DNA of 64,000 nt from Zygnema cylindricum (taxonomy: Eukaryota; Streptophyta; Zygnematophyceae; Zygnematales; Zygnemataceae): the NCBI GenBank assembly GCA_037447655.1, contig JBBHKE010002535.1, positions 51,185 to 115,184 on the forward strand, given 5' to 3'. Of the stretch, positions 37,328-50,032 are shown one piece after another. The position numbers were made by a program, and so were the translations under genes. A model generated the notes under the pieces. The model worked only from the letters and a program-made list of their open reading frames with translations, had not been told where the DNA came from and made no database searches. The stretch's first letter is position 1; every line of letters starts with the position of its first letter.

Positions 37328-40103
37328 TTACGGAAATAAGTCGATAAACCCTACTGCCACTGCAAATGCCAAAATGCCAGCTGGCGGTACGAGCAAAAGT
37401 GCAAGAAGTCCTGCAAACAGAGGAGTGTCATTTCTCTGCGAAACCCGATTGAGCATTTCCTGCCGTCTGATATTCCTCTTCCGAGAGATCTCGGGAACAG
37501 TCGGGGGCCTTCGACCGAGGGGTATAACGACCTCCTCGGATGTCACACTGCCAAGCTTCTCCTCGAGTTGATTGCTTATGGTGCGATTCTCTGAAAAAAG
37601 CACGTAACATCAAATTTATCTGAGTTAGAGAGGGAGAGGGAGAAGGAAAGGGAGAGGGAGAGGGAGAGGGGAAAGTGGTATGGCGCTCAAGAGCTCGGAT
37701 ACATTATGAAAAAGTTTGGAGTTATCGAATGGAAAAAAAGGAACCGGGGTTTAAACGAGAGTTGAATACTTTAGAAGACTGAGAATTCTCCAATTTACAA
37801 CGCACTTCAGTTATCATTTATTCATGTTAAAAAGGAGGAATTTATTGGCAAGGTTCTAATACTTGATCAATAACCAAGTAGAGGTGACAGTGCACCAAGT
37901 AGAGTTGAGTGAGATTGGCAGTACGAAATAGTTTTATCTTATTATTATTTTATTTGTTTTGAGACAGCATAACTAATGTGGTACCAACGTTGTTTAAGCT
38001 CGTTGGGCTCAACCGTAGGATGTTCATAAAAGACATGCAAGGATGACCTCATACATTCGACCCTTTTGCCCAAGATACGAGTACCAGATAACTTAAAAGA
38101 ATTTGTATATAAAAGAATAAAATAATATTTCAACACTAGTTGAATCATTCAAATGTTCATTGCAACTGACCGATTTGATGCATCGGTGTGATTGAAAAAC
38201 AACTTAGGCCAAAATACTAAAATAATACTGCAACAAAATTAATTGTAACTGAAATATTGTCGTGCATCATGAAACAACGCATTTGATCTGATTCTTGAAA
38301 CCAAATGACAATATTGTGTAACTTCAAATCTGCTTTAACATCTAGAAAAACAATTTTGGCCAAAAAGAATCAGTGCACAACGAAGTTCTGTTCAGCTTTT
38401 TTGTAAATAGGTGTGATAAGCTTTCATTAAATAGATTTTTATTACACAATGTTAGCTATTTACGGTAAGAGTAAAAAAAAATGTTAAAGGCAACATTCAC
38501 TACAGGTAAAATTGTCTGATAAGCTTCAAAAGCCACGGTTTGTCTGAAACAAAAACTAAAATGACAAAATTGACCAAACTGACAGAATTGACAAAATGAT
38601 GTTTGCCATAAATTTTTTCATTTCAAAAAGCGTTATGTTGATGAGCCATTCAATGGAATAGCAAAAAATTGAAACCCTGTAGAGTAAACAAACTTCTAAA
38701 ATTAACTGAAGGAAAGCCAAAAGGGACATAACTAAAAAAAACAAAACACGTGAATGTAAACATCAAATAACGTTGAAAACCAACCTTCCAAACCTAATAC
38801 GCTGAAATTCATCCCTATTCCACTGAAATTCAACAGGCGTTTCCTATCGCTGATTCCGACGAACTTATAACTACAAAGTGAAGAGTGAGATTCATCAGCC
38901 TCTGATGAGACTTCGCATACCTTCCACTGAAAGAGACTGAGGTTGAGGTTGACTATTTCCAGAAACAATCTTGTCAAGTAGAGCGAGACTAGACCGCACT
39001 GTGGGAGTCCCAACTGCAGCTTCTTTACTGCCTGCAAAACTCGCAAACAATCGACTTCACATCACAAATTAGCGTGAATGACAACATATCCCTATCACAA
39101 TTATACATCGACACCTAACATTTGTGGCCTTAACACAGAAACAGGTCAGTTACAGCTGTTAAGAATGAAAACTCGAGACTGACTGGAACAGATCAAGTTA
39201 AAAATTTCAGTATGACGTCAGAAATGGTAGGGACAAAGCCATGGCCACTGTTTAAAGAACGCAATGAGTGGTCAGGAAAAAGAAAATATCTGTAAGAAAG
39301 AGGATTTGGCTAATCAGTAGGAAGCTATAGTTAACTTTTAAAAAATGTGCTGCAATTACAGTTAACAAGTTTATGATTACAGAGTTTGTGGCCATCGTGG
39401 TTCTAAGATACGGAGCTTAAAAAAAAGTTCAGTTTTACATGATGGTTTGGGTGTGCTATCACGGATCCAGTTCCGTTAAAATCCAGTTCTGTCAATACTT
39501 ATTTACTTAACAGCGACATCGTCGTCGCCGAATTAACTTAAAAAAAAGAATCCGAAAGATGGGGAAAAAAAAAAAAAAACTAAATGTTTAACTGGTTTGA
39601 GCTGACGAGTAGAATCAGTTTTATCCAATCCCTCAATGTTTTTCGCCACAGCACATAATAAATCCATAAAATTACAAAAAAAAGCAAATGAAAACAATTA
39701 AAAGGAACAGATTAAAAAAAAAATCAGAATTTGAATAAGTTAACAGAACACCCAAATTTACCAAAAGTACATTTTTCAAAAACAGACTAAAGCAAACAGT
39801 GAATCCACCTTCTGAAGGGCTCTCTTGAACGAATCTTCTCTCTCCCTCCCTCTCCTCTTGACTATTTTCTCCTCCATCACGTCCAATCTCTGCCCTAACC
39901 CTAAAATTCCGTCTGCCATTGCCAGTCAAACCTAAGTTTCCTTCCAAACATGGCCTCTGAAGAGCTCTCCTTAGACATTTTTTTTCTACACTGGTTCCAT
40001 CCGTATGCCACGTGTCCCTGAGACATTGAATCTCAGAAGTGGCGAACGCTTGACAGCCAGAGGAAGAAGGTGGAGGGAGATAAATGAAGCCGGAGGAAGC
40101 CAT
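37328..40103 (-). CDS. Predicted plastid-targeted small membrane protein, family not identified
   Basis: Three exons, 40103-39809, 39031-38921 and 37590-37328; GT-AG with phases agreeing (295, 111 and 263 nt); 222 aa. The correct frame of exon 2 (SKEAAVGTPTVRSSLALLDK) only becomes clear after splicing. The N-terminus is rich in S, G, A and R with few acids (MASSGFIYLPPPSSSGCQAF), like a chloroplast transit peptide. The middle is acidic and low-complexity. The C-terminus has a basic stretch (PEISRKRNIRRQEMLNRVSQ) followed by a ~28-residue hydrophobic segment broken by PP, possibly a short hairpin, ending GFIDLFP. The architecture recalls small thylakoid assembly factors, but I do not recognise the family and assign no function. 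A G-box lies at 40206-40211, about 100 bp upstream. Intron 2 holds a GGGAGA purine repeat (37624-37675). Confidence 0.75.
37624..37675 (+). repeat. Purine repeat (GGGAGA)n in an intron
   Basis: A run of GAGAGGGAGAGGGAGAAGG-like units about 35 bp inside the last intron of the minus-strand gene, where it forms a polypyrimidine tract on the transcript just upstream of the last acceptor. Confidence 0.7.
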
Positions 40104-40205
40104 GGGAGACAGTGAGAAGCATGGAGCAGGAATAGTATGTTAGAACCAGTGGTGAGGAAGAGACTGAATGAAGAACCAGGATTGGACGAGCGGCCAGGGG
40201 AATTC

Positions 40206-40211
40206 CACGTG
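40206..40211. promoter_or_regulatory. G-box (CACGTG) upstream of the predicted plastid protein
   Basis: In TTCCACGTGCCAT, about 103 bp upstream of the start codon at 40103. It would fit a light- or ABA-responsive plant gene; functional only by inference. Confidence 0.4.
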
Positions 40212-40484
40212 CCATACCGGATCTGTATCTGGATCCAAAGACGGCCAGGAGTCCGCACCCCGCCTAGAAGCCCTGCCAGGTGGCCTGTCATGGACCGTAC
40301 GGAGATGTGACCTGGCAAGATTCTGGAACTGTACGATGGTCTACATTAGATGTTACCGTGTGTCCCAGCCGGCAATCGGAAGCGTATTCAAAGGAGAAGA
40401 TCTTGATTTCAAACGGAAGGCGAGCCGTTTCACAGACGCACAACCTGCTAAGGGGGAAGTAGAAGCCGGCAAAGCCGGAAGTAC

Positions 40485-40605
40485 AGTACACCGCTGTTAA
40501 TGTTTTTTTCGCCACTTGGAACAGCTTTTCTCGTGCACACCTGTCAGATTGTTTGTCCAACGGTTGCGATTGACATTAAAGAAATAGCGATACACGACGT
40601 TTTTC
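40485..40605. mobile_element. ~120-bp MITE-like element
   Basis: Starts TACACCGCTGTTAATGTTTT and shares TTTTTCGCCACTT with the element at 58594; its right end (ATAGCGATACACGACG) is roughly the complement. It lies about 0.4 kb upstream of the plastid-protein gene. Confidence 0.45.
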
Positions 40606-42745
40606 GCATCCGCTTAATCGATATCCAATGTGCCGCTGCAATTTTTCAGCGAGTGAATTGGAAAGTCGATTTGTTTTTAAAATTTTGCCCGAAGTTCCGA
40701 TACCGATGTCTCGCTGAGATGAAATGGCGCGAAATAAATATATCGCCGAATTGATACCGATGCACAAACTCGGAAGTTTTGTTTGCCTAACGAAGGTCGA
40801 GTTCCTTGCCTTGCCTAAACAAAGGTGCTAAAAGAGGTCTCAAAATATTTTTCAATGTTGAATGCACTAAGCGCCTTTGCAACGAATGTTGACTTGTTCG
40901 GATTGTTGTCCTGGTGATCCAATTTACTGGTAAGAACCCTGCTTCTCCTGTTTTTAAACATCTTGACTCTGTTTTCTTTATCTTTTCCAAATACCGCCAG
41001 GGAGACCGTGGATTGCACTAAAATCTGCAGCAAACGATCTCAAAGCAGAAAGCTTTCATAGAAAAACTACAGTACTTGGTGAAGTCACCCGTATTGACTT
41101 CCTTTTCTCACTGACACGTAAATACTATTTGCCGCTGTAGTTTTATCCGAATTAAAAGTAAAAAAAAGACTGCATTGAACAGTTTTTGTGACATGGAATG
41201 TTGCATAACATGACATGGGATTGAAGGAGCTTCTACAAAGCTTGATAGACTTCATGTTTGCATCTATACAGTGTCCATTATGGGTAATTTAATTAGTAAC
41301 TGTTGGCTAAAAAAACGTTGTTCATGTGGCACTTCAAACAAACATGTTTTGCACTTCAACAATAATGTAACTGTAATTCTGGTGCCTAAGTCGCCATTGC
41401 CACCAATTCTATTGGTAGCGATCGACCACAATGCCGGGGTAATGGTGGCGCTGTAAGTCTAATGAAAAAAAAAGTAAAAACATGCACATTGCTAACATCA
41501 ATGTAGAGGAAAAAGAGAAACAAGTAAAAATTGCCAAGAATTGCAAGAAACCAACAAACAGCTGAGAGAATCGCAATGTTGCACAAAAAAGATTCATGAA
41601 TAATTATTTGGCAGTACAAACTGTGTGTATTTTTTTTTCTACCCTCTAATTGAAAACATGAATGTTAATAGCAATATATACAGTACTAGTAGATTGAATA
41701 ATCACTTTTGAAAACTCAATAAATCATCACTACAACCAATGTCTTGGTGGTATATTCTTGTCCTGCGAGAATCCAAAACTTGTGTGCAGGGCAAAAACAG
41801 GCTGTACACATCACAAAATGGACAAGAGGATGCCATATCGAAGTAAAACTAAGGCTCTGCAAGTCCCAATCGTCACAGAGCTTCAAAATTCGATATTGGC
41901 TGAAAGTATTGATCAAAGCTTCAGTACAACAGTTTGCTAATAGCAGTTGATCTGTTTGATCCACGTCCATAACGGTAGCAAACAATGAGCGTATAGTCAT
42001 AGTGGCCATATGAATTGCAACCATCTAAAAGTGAACAAAAACCCAAGAAGGGTTCAGAGATCTCCGATTGCAACAACAGAAATGTAATGAGAATGCAGAC
42101 TTTCAAGAATCTTGCAAACGTTTCATTTCTTTGACATAAAGAGTCCCTGCCTCACATCAACTACATGATTTCTCCCTAACCGTTTGACTCGGGGCCTGAA
42201 GAAGACCAATTTGGCAATGGTAATAACCGGCGTAGACATCCATGACAACGGTTTCTCGTCAGACCTAAAGCCTACATGAAGAGCGTCCAAATCCATATGT
42301 AGCGATAAAGACACAAAACGAGCCACTTCTGGACGGCTCCTTCTTTTGAACCAACCAGAGGCCATTAAGAAGCTCTGTTTCTGACATGCTTCAGAAACTG
42401 ACAGAATCGATTTCTTGGATTTTTGGTAACATGTCGCGCAATATGTAGACATACCGGGGATTGCTCGTCTGCATTCACATCTCAACTCTCCAACATTTCA
42501 GTAGAAAAATGTCGCAAATCAAGCTTTGTTTAAATTACTGTCAATCCTTGAGGTGAAGAATTTAATTGTTGAGGATAAAATGGATGACAGTGTTTTGATT
42601 GTAACACTTTACAAGTAACATAATGCAATAAAATGACAGAATCAAATTGTAGCATAGAACGGCTAATTGCTGGCCCTTGATTGCTAACCTTTGTTTATTT
42701 ATTTACTTACCTTAAAAAAAAAAAAACTGGTTGAGAAGTGACATG
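40606..42745. other. Intergenic region without recognised gene
   Basis: Lies between the plastid-protein promoter and the 3' end of the LRR gene. A 120-codon minus-strand frame (42123-42485, with CECRRAIPG and SKKSILSVSEACQKQ) is open but unrecognised and has no clear splice partners. Confidence 0.45.
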
Positions 42746-45700
42746 TCATTTTCCTTTTACGAGACCAGCATCTAAAACTGAAAACAAAAACAACCCTGGA
42801 TTTTAAGAGAAGTGCTTAAAACATTCTTTTGATTGTCCGCAGAGATACACCACAAGTGTGGAGCACCAGCTACAATATCGAAATCGAAAACAGTACAAGA
42901 TGACAATAGACTTACACAGGGATTTCTTTCGAGGTACAACGTCGTCAAACTTTGTCGGGGCCCCGTTAGTGCTGCCTCTATGCCTTCCAATGAAGGTATA
43001 GAATTATCATTGAGCCACAGATCTTCCAACCTGAGGCCTCCACAAGTAAAGAAGACAAGAGGGTTCAGTACAATCCCATCACTTTATAGCAGCAAAAATA
43101 ATGCGGAAAATGTCTCCCGTAGGAAAAATTTAACATGACCATGAAGTTTTCAACATGAAAACATTGTCAAAAATCTCATACACCTCCGCTTTTTTGTTTT
43201 GCACGTACTTTAAGCCTGCATAGTACAAGTTCAACTCATTTGCAGTTGTTGTTGTATTTCTTCTTTTTGCGAACATGGTAAACTTGTCAAGTTTGCCCTG
43301 TTCGTAACTCTATCTCCTCACACAAGCACGATAAAGATGAAAAGCAAGTGCTTGAGCAACTGCCGAAACTAATTTGATAAAGTGAAAAAAAGTATGCAGA
43401 ATGGAAATAATGGAGAAGGTCTACAACATCACAGCAGCCAGTTATTGAACTTGAAAAAACAAGGAAATAACGTTAAATTTCACTTGTAGTATATCATCGA
43501 CTAATGACCGCAGTCGAGATACTCATTCATGGCAGAAATTTCAGAGTACCTCGTCAATGTCTCCAAATTTTGAATAGCGGTGATACGATTGGCTGCCAAA
43601 TCGAGGATGCGCAGATTTGTCAATGACTCAAGGCCTTCCATCACATTTATTCCATTATGGCTCAGATAAAGCTCCTGCAACAATCTGCAAGCCTACCCTC
43701 AAGACACAAGTGGAGAAAAGTTTTTTCGTAAGAAATTAGAAAAGAGGGGCTAAACTACACCTAGCTTCACAAACACAGAACCGTTGTGAAATGTTGATGT
43801 AATTTTCCTGAGTTCCTCAGCATTGAATTCCACTCTGTTTAGTCACAGCATTTGACTTCACTTTCTTGACATAACATAAATAGCAACTCAATTCCATATC
43901 TTGACTTTGTCAAATTACATAACTCGGCTTTCGCTTCAAAACCAGAGCCAAACACCCCCATGTTCAGAATGTTTCCTATTAGAAGCTGTTCAATTCAGAC
44001 TTAAAAAAGTAAGACATAAACAATAACTATTACTAAGGTAAACTGCAAGTTAATCAAATACTTGCCAAAATCAGTGCATTAAATTACTCCAGGTCCTTCA
44101 TTTGTGCATGTAGTAATGTGACAAATGGCAGGTTCCTGATAACGTCAATAAAAATCCCTCATCATGGTGGAGAGTTTCACTTATGCCATGATTTGTGATG
44201 CCCCTGTAAGTGCAGCTGACCTGAAATCCGAGCATCGACGTCAGCCGATTGCTTTGGATGCTAATCTTAGTCAACGATGTCAAACCACATAACGCCACTT
44301 CTCGAATTTTGTTCCGACCCAGCCACAATTCGGAAAGTTTTGTTAAGCCTTCCAGTCCTTCCATCACCTGAGTCATCCACCCATTCTTCACACATTATCC
44401 TTAGAGAGATAAAATTTTGCAAAATTGTTGATTTAACAGATGTATGTTAACTTAGGAAAAACTAAGAATGAAAAAGAAGTGTTGTTTTTCAGCATTTTTT
44501 TGTCTTCAATGTGTTCCACGTAACCTTTTTCATATCATTCGTAATTCTTTGAAAAGAGTTTGGCTGCCTGTTTGGCGTATCCAAATAAATCGAACCGACA
44601 ACACATGTTAGAATGGAGGAGACACGTCTCTTACCCTGATCTTATTAGAACCAAGTTCCAGCAAATTCAGCTCGGATAGATGTAAAAGCTCTTCAATTTT
44701 GGTCAGCTGATTGTTGGTCACATAAAGCTCTGTAAGGCCACTGTGGACACTCGATAAACCAGCCAATGACTTAATCTCATTGTAAGAAAGATCCAAAATC
44801 CTTAGATTACATAGTGGTGACACTGGAGGGATTTGCATTAGCTGATTGTCTCGAAGCACCAGCTCCTGCAAAAAATAACCGGTTGTCAAAACCAACAAAG
44901 TTAGCAAAACAATGGTATACACTAAATGGCGGGTATGTAAAAGGTGAATCATAGCTTTCTCAAAGTCAACAGAGAGAAGTTTAACCCATTTGTATTTTGA
45001 GCTGCAGGGGAGAGTAATGCCACCACCTTTCTCATAAGCTTATGAAAACAATATGTAAGCGTCAATATCTTACACTAACCAAACTTATTGGGAAAGAATG
45101 GGAATTGTGTTTGAGACCCAAATCTGTCTTTAATGCAGGGTGATTCACGCATGCGAGAATCACACAATTACTGCCAATACATTAAAATCTCAACTTTACA
45201 TTGACCCATCTTTTAAGTCCTTGGCCATGGGAATCGGGAACCAGTTGGAAATGACAGGTGATACTTGTGCATAAAAGACTGATTTGTCGTGACATTAGAA
45301 AGGCTATCGATGAAACAGAGCAATCAAAAGAGAACCAGAATCTAAACTTTGAGTTTCAAAGGAACTTCACTACAAACCCTAACGATTCAAAATACAGGCG
45401 CCTTGTTTTGCACATAATTATCTTTCTTCAGATTGTGCAAAAACAAAAACTCAATTGTTAGAGATTTTTTTTTTGACTTTGACAGACAAAACGGGATATA
45501 TGGATAGGTGAACCTTAGTATAAAATGTAAATACATCAAAGTGCTCGAATCAATTCCACTTCCTCGGCCCCTTGACACCATAGGAGTAATATGACATCGG
45601 CTTTTGTGTTTGCGTTATGAGATGTGGGGTTCAACATGCAAGCTACGAAATTAAACCATATTTATTTGACCTATTTTTCCATTTACAATAAACGTTTGCA

Positions 45701-46412
45701 TTAAAAAAAAAAAATAACGTGAGTGCTGTCTACATGCAAACTAAGGAACGTCACCTTGGTAAAGGAACCCTTCAATGTGGAAGAGGAATTTAAAAAAAAA
45801 TTGTGCTTAAGGATAAGGGTCATCTTAGAAGCCAAAGTTTATTTATTTACTCATTCTTCCACCCTCTCTCTCATTTCCTCCCCCCTCTCTTTCCTCTCCC
45901 TTCCCATCTCTTTTTAAAATGTAACTTTAGAATCTACCAAATCGATAAAATTGCTTGAACTCTCCCAATTTTACACCCACAGTTCAGCACTTTTTTTCAA
46001 ATCTCTTTTCCCGCCATATTTATTATACACACAATCGTGAACAGCACTAAATCATCTCAAAAATTCCGAAATAAGCTCCAACTATTTTTTTTTGGCTAAA
46101 CCTAAATCCTATCAGGCTCACCGCCAGAGAAGTGAGAGGAGGCAGCTGACAAAGCTCTGATGCTGCGGTGTCAGTAATGAGGTTTTGTCGTAGGGAGAGC
46201 TTCTGCAACTGTGCCAGTTGGCGGAACTGAGGATCTATGCACGAGAGACGGTTGGCTGTAAGGTCAAGCTCAGTCAAAGTGGGAGGCAGAGGGACAGAGA
46301 AGAGATCAGGAAGTTGGCTGCCTGTGAGATCCATAACCTGTCCATCATCTGATACGAAGATGGGATACCCTGCCGAAGCATCTTCCTGCCCCATGGTCTT
46401 CCCTGGAGCCAT
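42746..46412 (-). CDS. SDS22-like leucine-rich repeat protein (PP1 regulatory subunit type)
   Basis: Family members bind protein phosphatase 1 through a curved stack of 22-residue LRRs and act in nucleus and cytosol. Exons: 46412-46122, 44865-44635, 44367-44221, 43692-43550 and 43030-42916, all in matching phase (309 codons), with a likely last exon 42777-42746 (LDAGLVKGK-stop). Repeats read LTELDLTANRLSCID, LRILDLSYNEIKSL, LTELYVTNNQLTKIE, LSELWLGRNKIREV, LTKISIQSNRLTSM, LQELYLSHNGINVMEGLES, LRILDLAANRITAI, LEDLWLNDNSIPSLEGIE. They then reach the family's YLERNPC cap. Exon 4's acceptor (GGGTAG before GCTTGCAG) was chosen because it restores the repeat spacing. One small exon linking NPC to LDAG is unresolved; a VSLRTIKRM frame near 42845-42815 is a candidate. 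Divergent from the F-box/Kelch gene. Confidence 0.85.
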
Positions 46413-47371
46413 GGAAATTGTTTTCCAATAATTTCCAGCAGTTTTTCGACTCGATTTCAGACTACTCTAAGAAACCTTAGCATTTTCCTATAGTGACCTC
46501 TGCGTTTCTTTACACAACCGGAAAAAGGAAAGAGTATCAACTCTCTAATGAGGTTTTACTGAGAAAGAGATGCAAGAAAGGAAGATACTGCTGTTTCTAG
46601 TTTGAAGCCCGCTGTTCAACATCCGACGAACTCCACTTTCAACAAAAGTCTTCTTCAACAAAAGTCTCTTACAAAGTTACAAACAATGGATTCGACTTGA
46701 TCAATGCATCTCCAGTTCTCCTTTCGATGAGAGAATTTTTTTTCTTTCTTTTGGAAGACTCGTGTTGGCTGTCCATGTCGGAACGAATGGATCGCTGAGA
46801 TTGTACATAAGTACAGAACTACAGTACAGTACAGTACTGTACTGACATTGCTGGACTGTACGAAATATTACTGTTTACTTTATCGTACCGTACCGTAATC
46901 CTTTTCTAAATCTGTCATATTGTGGTTCAAATCATTCGGTTTTGACTTTACGTCTTCGCGATATGGTCGGATAATTAGCCCTTATCCGTGTGTAACCGTG
47001 CTTGTATGAAAGCTGCCGAACTGGGAAACTCCGCTACGGTATGCATGCATGGAATCCCGTATTGACGAACATTGAAATACGAAATAGTTTGCAGTATGTA
47101 GCGTATAGAATCTCAGCATTGCAAAATCCACCGTTAGCTCATTTGCAACGCCTGTTATAGCCGTCCGATCAGACATTACACAATAAATAAATATCTCTGA
47201 CCTGGGCAACAGACCAACAGTTGGCAGCCTGCCACATGTCAGCCACTTGCCCTTACCTCTTTGTTCATGTTTCTTGTGAGTTGTGACGCAACAAAGCAGC
47301 GACCTTGTCGTCCTCAAGATATAACTGTTTTCTTCCACATTATCTTCTTTCTAACGTCCAGACAAGTAGCC
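46413..47371. promoter_or_regulatory. Divergent promoter region between the LRR and F-box/Kelch genes
   Basis: 959 bp between start codons, no gene seen. It contains GTAC-rich sequence with a perfect 18-bp palindrome, CAGTACAGTACTGTACTG, at 46827-46844, followed by TACCGTACCGTA at about 46885. GTAC is the core of plant copper-response (SPL-binding) elements, so regulation by an SPL factor is possible, as inference only. Confidence 0.5.
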
Positions 47372-48637
47372 ATGGATGAAGAAAGTATCGTCGATACGAA
47401 TATGTCTGATTACCTGGGAAATATGTCGTCAAACACTTCTCTCCTTCCTGGTCTTCATGACGAGCTTGCAGTCGAGTGTCTTATCCGCACCTCTCGGTTT
47501 TGTCAAGCGACAAACATGCCTATTGTGTGTAGGGCTTGGCGCTCTCTCATCAAATCTGGCTCTCTCCACAGACTCAGGGATATTGCTGGAATTTCAGAGG
47601 AGCATCTTTATGTACGGACAGAGGCTTTCACAGAAAAAGGCCAATGGCGTGCCTATGATCCGAATACTGCCAAGTGGCGAGCCATTGCTGAGATGCCAGG
47701 CGTCCCTCCTGGTGTAGATTTGGTTGATTTTGCTTCTGTTGTTATAAAAAACAAGTTAATTGTTGTCGGTGGGACATACATGAATATCCGAGGGATTAAA
47801 TTTGACCGTCACAATGGTTTGCTAGGAGCTACGAGAGAGGTGCGAACGTATGATGCAATTTCTAACAAATGGAAATTCTTAGCTCCAATGCACAGAGCCA
47901 GGTGCAACTTTTCTTGCTCAGTCCTTCTGGACGGCAAAATTTACGTAGCAGGAGGCTATGCCAAGCAGGACATGGATGACGCTGAGTGCTATGACCCAGA
48001 GTCAGACATGTGGCAGCAGCTTCCCTCCATGACTACAACTCATTGGCGGAGCATCACTGCTGTATTCGGTGGTTGTTTCTATGTTATTGGAGGAAGAATT
48101 GGCGGAACTGCGAGGTTTTGTCGCAACGATGAGAAAGTGAAAGCAGATATATGGGATCCTGAAAAGCGTGAGTGGTTTGCTCAAGAATTTTGGCTCGAGC
48201 GGGAGGTATGTCTGCGACAGGTGGTCAGTCATGGTGGCCTCCTTGTGGGAGCGGATTTGCAAGAGCAGAAGCTCTGTACTTTGGAGGCCAATGAAAGCGG
48301 CTCTTATCATTTGGATGCTGTGGGGTTAATTCCAGCTCCTGAAGGAATGATTAGGTTAAATTTTCGGCTCGTGAGTTTCGTTGGGCAAGTGTGGGTAGTT
48401 GGAGGAACATACACTTCTCTACCATACAAAGAATCAACCCCCTATTCAGTAGGCGTCGATCTATTGTACAGTTCTCACTTTCAGGATGCTTTGACTGCAG
48501 ACTGTTGTGTGATAGAGGGGTTAACGGATGAATCAAGTATCGTTGATTTGTCAAGTGAACATCAGAAGGTTAAGAAAACCATAGACATGGAAGGGCATGC
48601 GGGAAGGGTAACTGGATGTGCCGTTGTAGCTATTTAA
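47372..48637 (+). CDS. F-box/Kelch-repeat protein
   Basis: Substrate receptor of an SCF ubiquitin ligase by family: the F-box docks on SKP1 and the Kelch propeller binds the target. Intronless, 421 aa from ATG 47372 in a good plant context (AGCCATGG); the longer open frame upstream is 5' UTR. The F-box is at about residues 24-66, with LPGLHDELAVECLIRTSRF and VCRAWRSLIKSGSL. Kelch repeats follow: KLIVVGGTYM, REVRTYDAISNKWKFLAPM, KIYVAGGYAKQDMDDAECYD, MWQQLPSM, CFYVIGGRIGG and a last VWVVGGTY. Double glycines preceded by hydrophobic strands and spaced Tyr/Trp residues fit five to six blades. Intronless structure is common in this plant family. Target unknown. Confidence 0.93.
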   Translation: MDEESIVDTNMSDYLGNMSSNTSLLPGLHDELAVECLIRTSRFCQATNMPIVCRAWRSLIKSGSLHRLRDIAGISEEHLYVRTEAFTEKGQWRAYDPNTAKWRAIAEMPGVPPGVDLVDFASVVIKNKLIVVGGTYMNIRGIKFDRHNGLLGATREVRTYDAISNKWKFLAPMHRARCNFSCSVLLDGKIYVAGGYAKQDMDDAECYDPESDMWQQLPSMTTTHWRSITAVFGGCFYVIGGRIGGTARFCRNDEKVKADIWDPEKREWFAQEFWLEREVCLRQVVSHGGLLVGADLQEQKLCTLEANESGSYHLDAVGLIPAPEGMIRLNFRLVSFVGQVWVVGGTYTSLPYKESTPYSVGVDLLYSSHFQDALTADCCVIEGLTDESSIVDLSSEHQKVKKTIDMEGHAGRVTGCAVVAI

Positions 48638-50032
48638 TTAAAGAGCAGTTGCTACATTAGATTCTGAAAACGTTATGTGACTATACTTCTTTATTAAGGA
48701 AGCGATAATGTACATACTACCTTTTGTTTTTGTAATTGAAAGTTAAATGAATTTCCAGGACGCAGTGCCATGTGTGTGTTTTCCCTGGTATACAATAGCG
48801 AGTCATTTGCCTTGAACTGTATGTAAATACGCAAATTGTTGCTTCTGTAGGTTCACAGTGGTGAATGAAGAGCTGTGGTTGCTGACTATTTGATGCCAGC
48901 ATTTAAGTCAAATACATTTTTTATGTTCTGGAGTCTTCAAGGTTTAGCATTGCTTTTTTCATGTTTGTGCATCAACCTTGAACAAAATTTTTGGGCTCAT
49001 CTGACTTCATTTTTGTCAGTTTGTCCTGTAATCTGTGGACACCCACTAGGCTGGCCTCTGAGCTGTCACATCTATTGAAAAGGCTTAGTTTTTATTGTAA
49101 ATGTCTGGTTGTGAAGAGTTGTTGCATACCCCGAAAATCTTTAGGCAGTAAGATATATGTCGATTATGTTGGTTGTATTGATTATGCCATGACATGGTAG
49201 ATCATGATCATATCATTAGAAACTTAACGAATTTGAAATGGAAAATTCTGAGCATGTGTTGAATTTCAGCTGCAAACTACTTCATTTCAATTGGAAAATG
49301 GATTGGAGAATTGTGGAAGACAGGTGAAACAACAGAACACTGTTGAGAAGGTTTCAATAAATTGCCTACGTGGGTTTATCAGATTCAGTTCCAACCAGAA
49401 ACGTAAAACATATTGGGAATTTCTCCACTGAGGGTGAATTCAATGGAGAACATTGATTCAATGCAGCGAGGTATGACATATCAAATTTAGCGGATGTTTT
49501 TGCCTAAGACATGCCATAACATCTGGAAAAGCGCTGCTTTTACACCCCACCCAGTCACAGCAAACACGTACATTTTCATACGATCATTCTTGTGCACACA
49601 TGGCAAAACTTATGTACGCTGCTGGATATTGACTCTTTAATTAGTTCTGCATATGACCATCCAAATTGCCTCACAAGGGACAGGGCAAATATAAGTTCCT
49701 AGGAACACTTCTGCAATAGTAAAAAAATAAGCGCGCCTTATCCAGATCTAGCTAAACAATCAGGCTGCCCCATTTTTTCCTTTCCGAACATAGAAACATA
49801 TGCATGCCTCAGTTGAAAGGTAGGCACACTTAACATAAAATATCCTTACTTTCTAACTCGGCTTACAGCACATCGCAATATAATCAACATAAACACTACC
49901 AGAATACAAGCTCACATGCCTTATATAACTCTACAAGATACTGTCGTCAGTTGCTGTCAATCTTCTACATTGAAATAAAATAATACATGTTCAGTACATT
50001 TGAAACCCCTTTGAGCCGTTCATCTATGAACT
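48638..50032. other. Convergent intergenic region without recognised gene
   Basis: 3' flanks of the F-box/Kelch gene and of the minus-strand gene ending at 50033. Only short unrecognised frames. Confidence 0.5.

Noticed and set aside
42123-42485. 120-codon minus-strand frame downstream of the LRR gene
   Set aside because: Cysteine-containing but without a recognisable zinc-finger pattern, and it cannot be joined in phase to the LRR gene. Left as an open possibility only.
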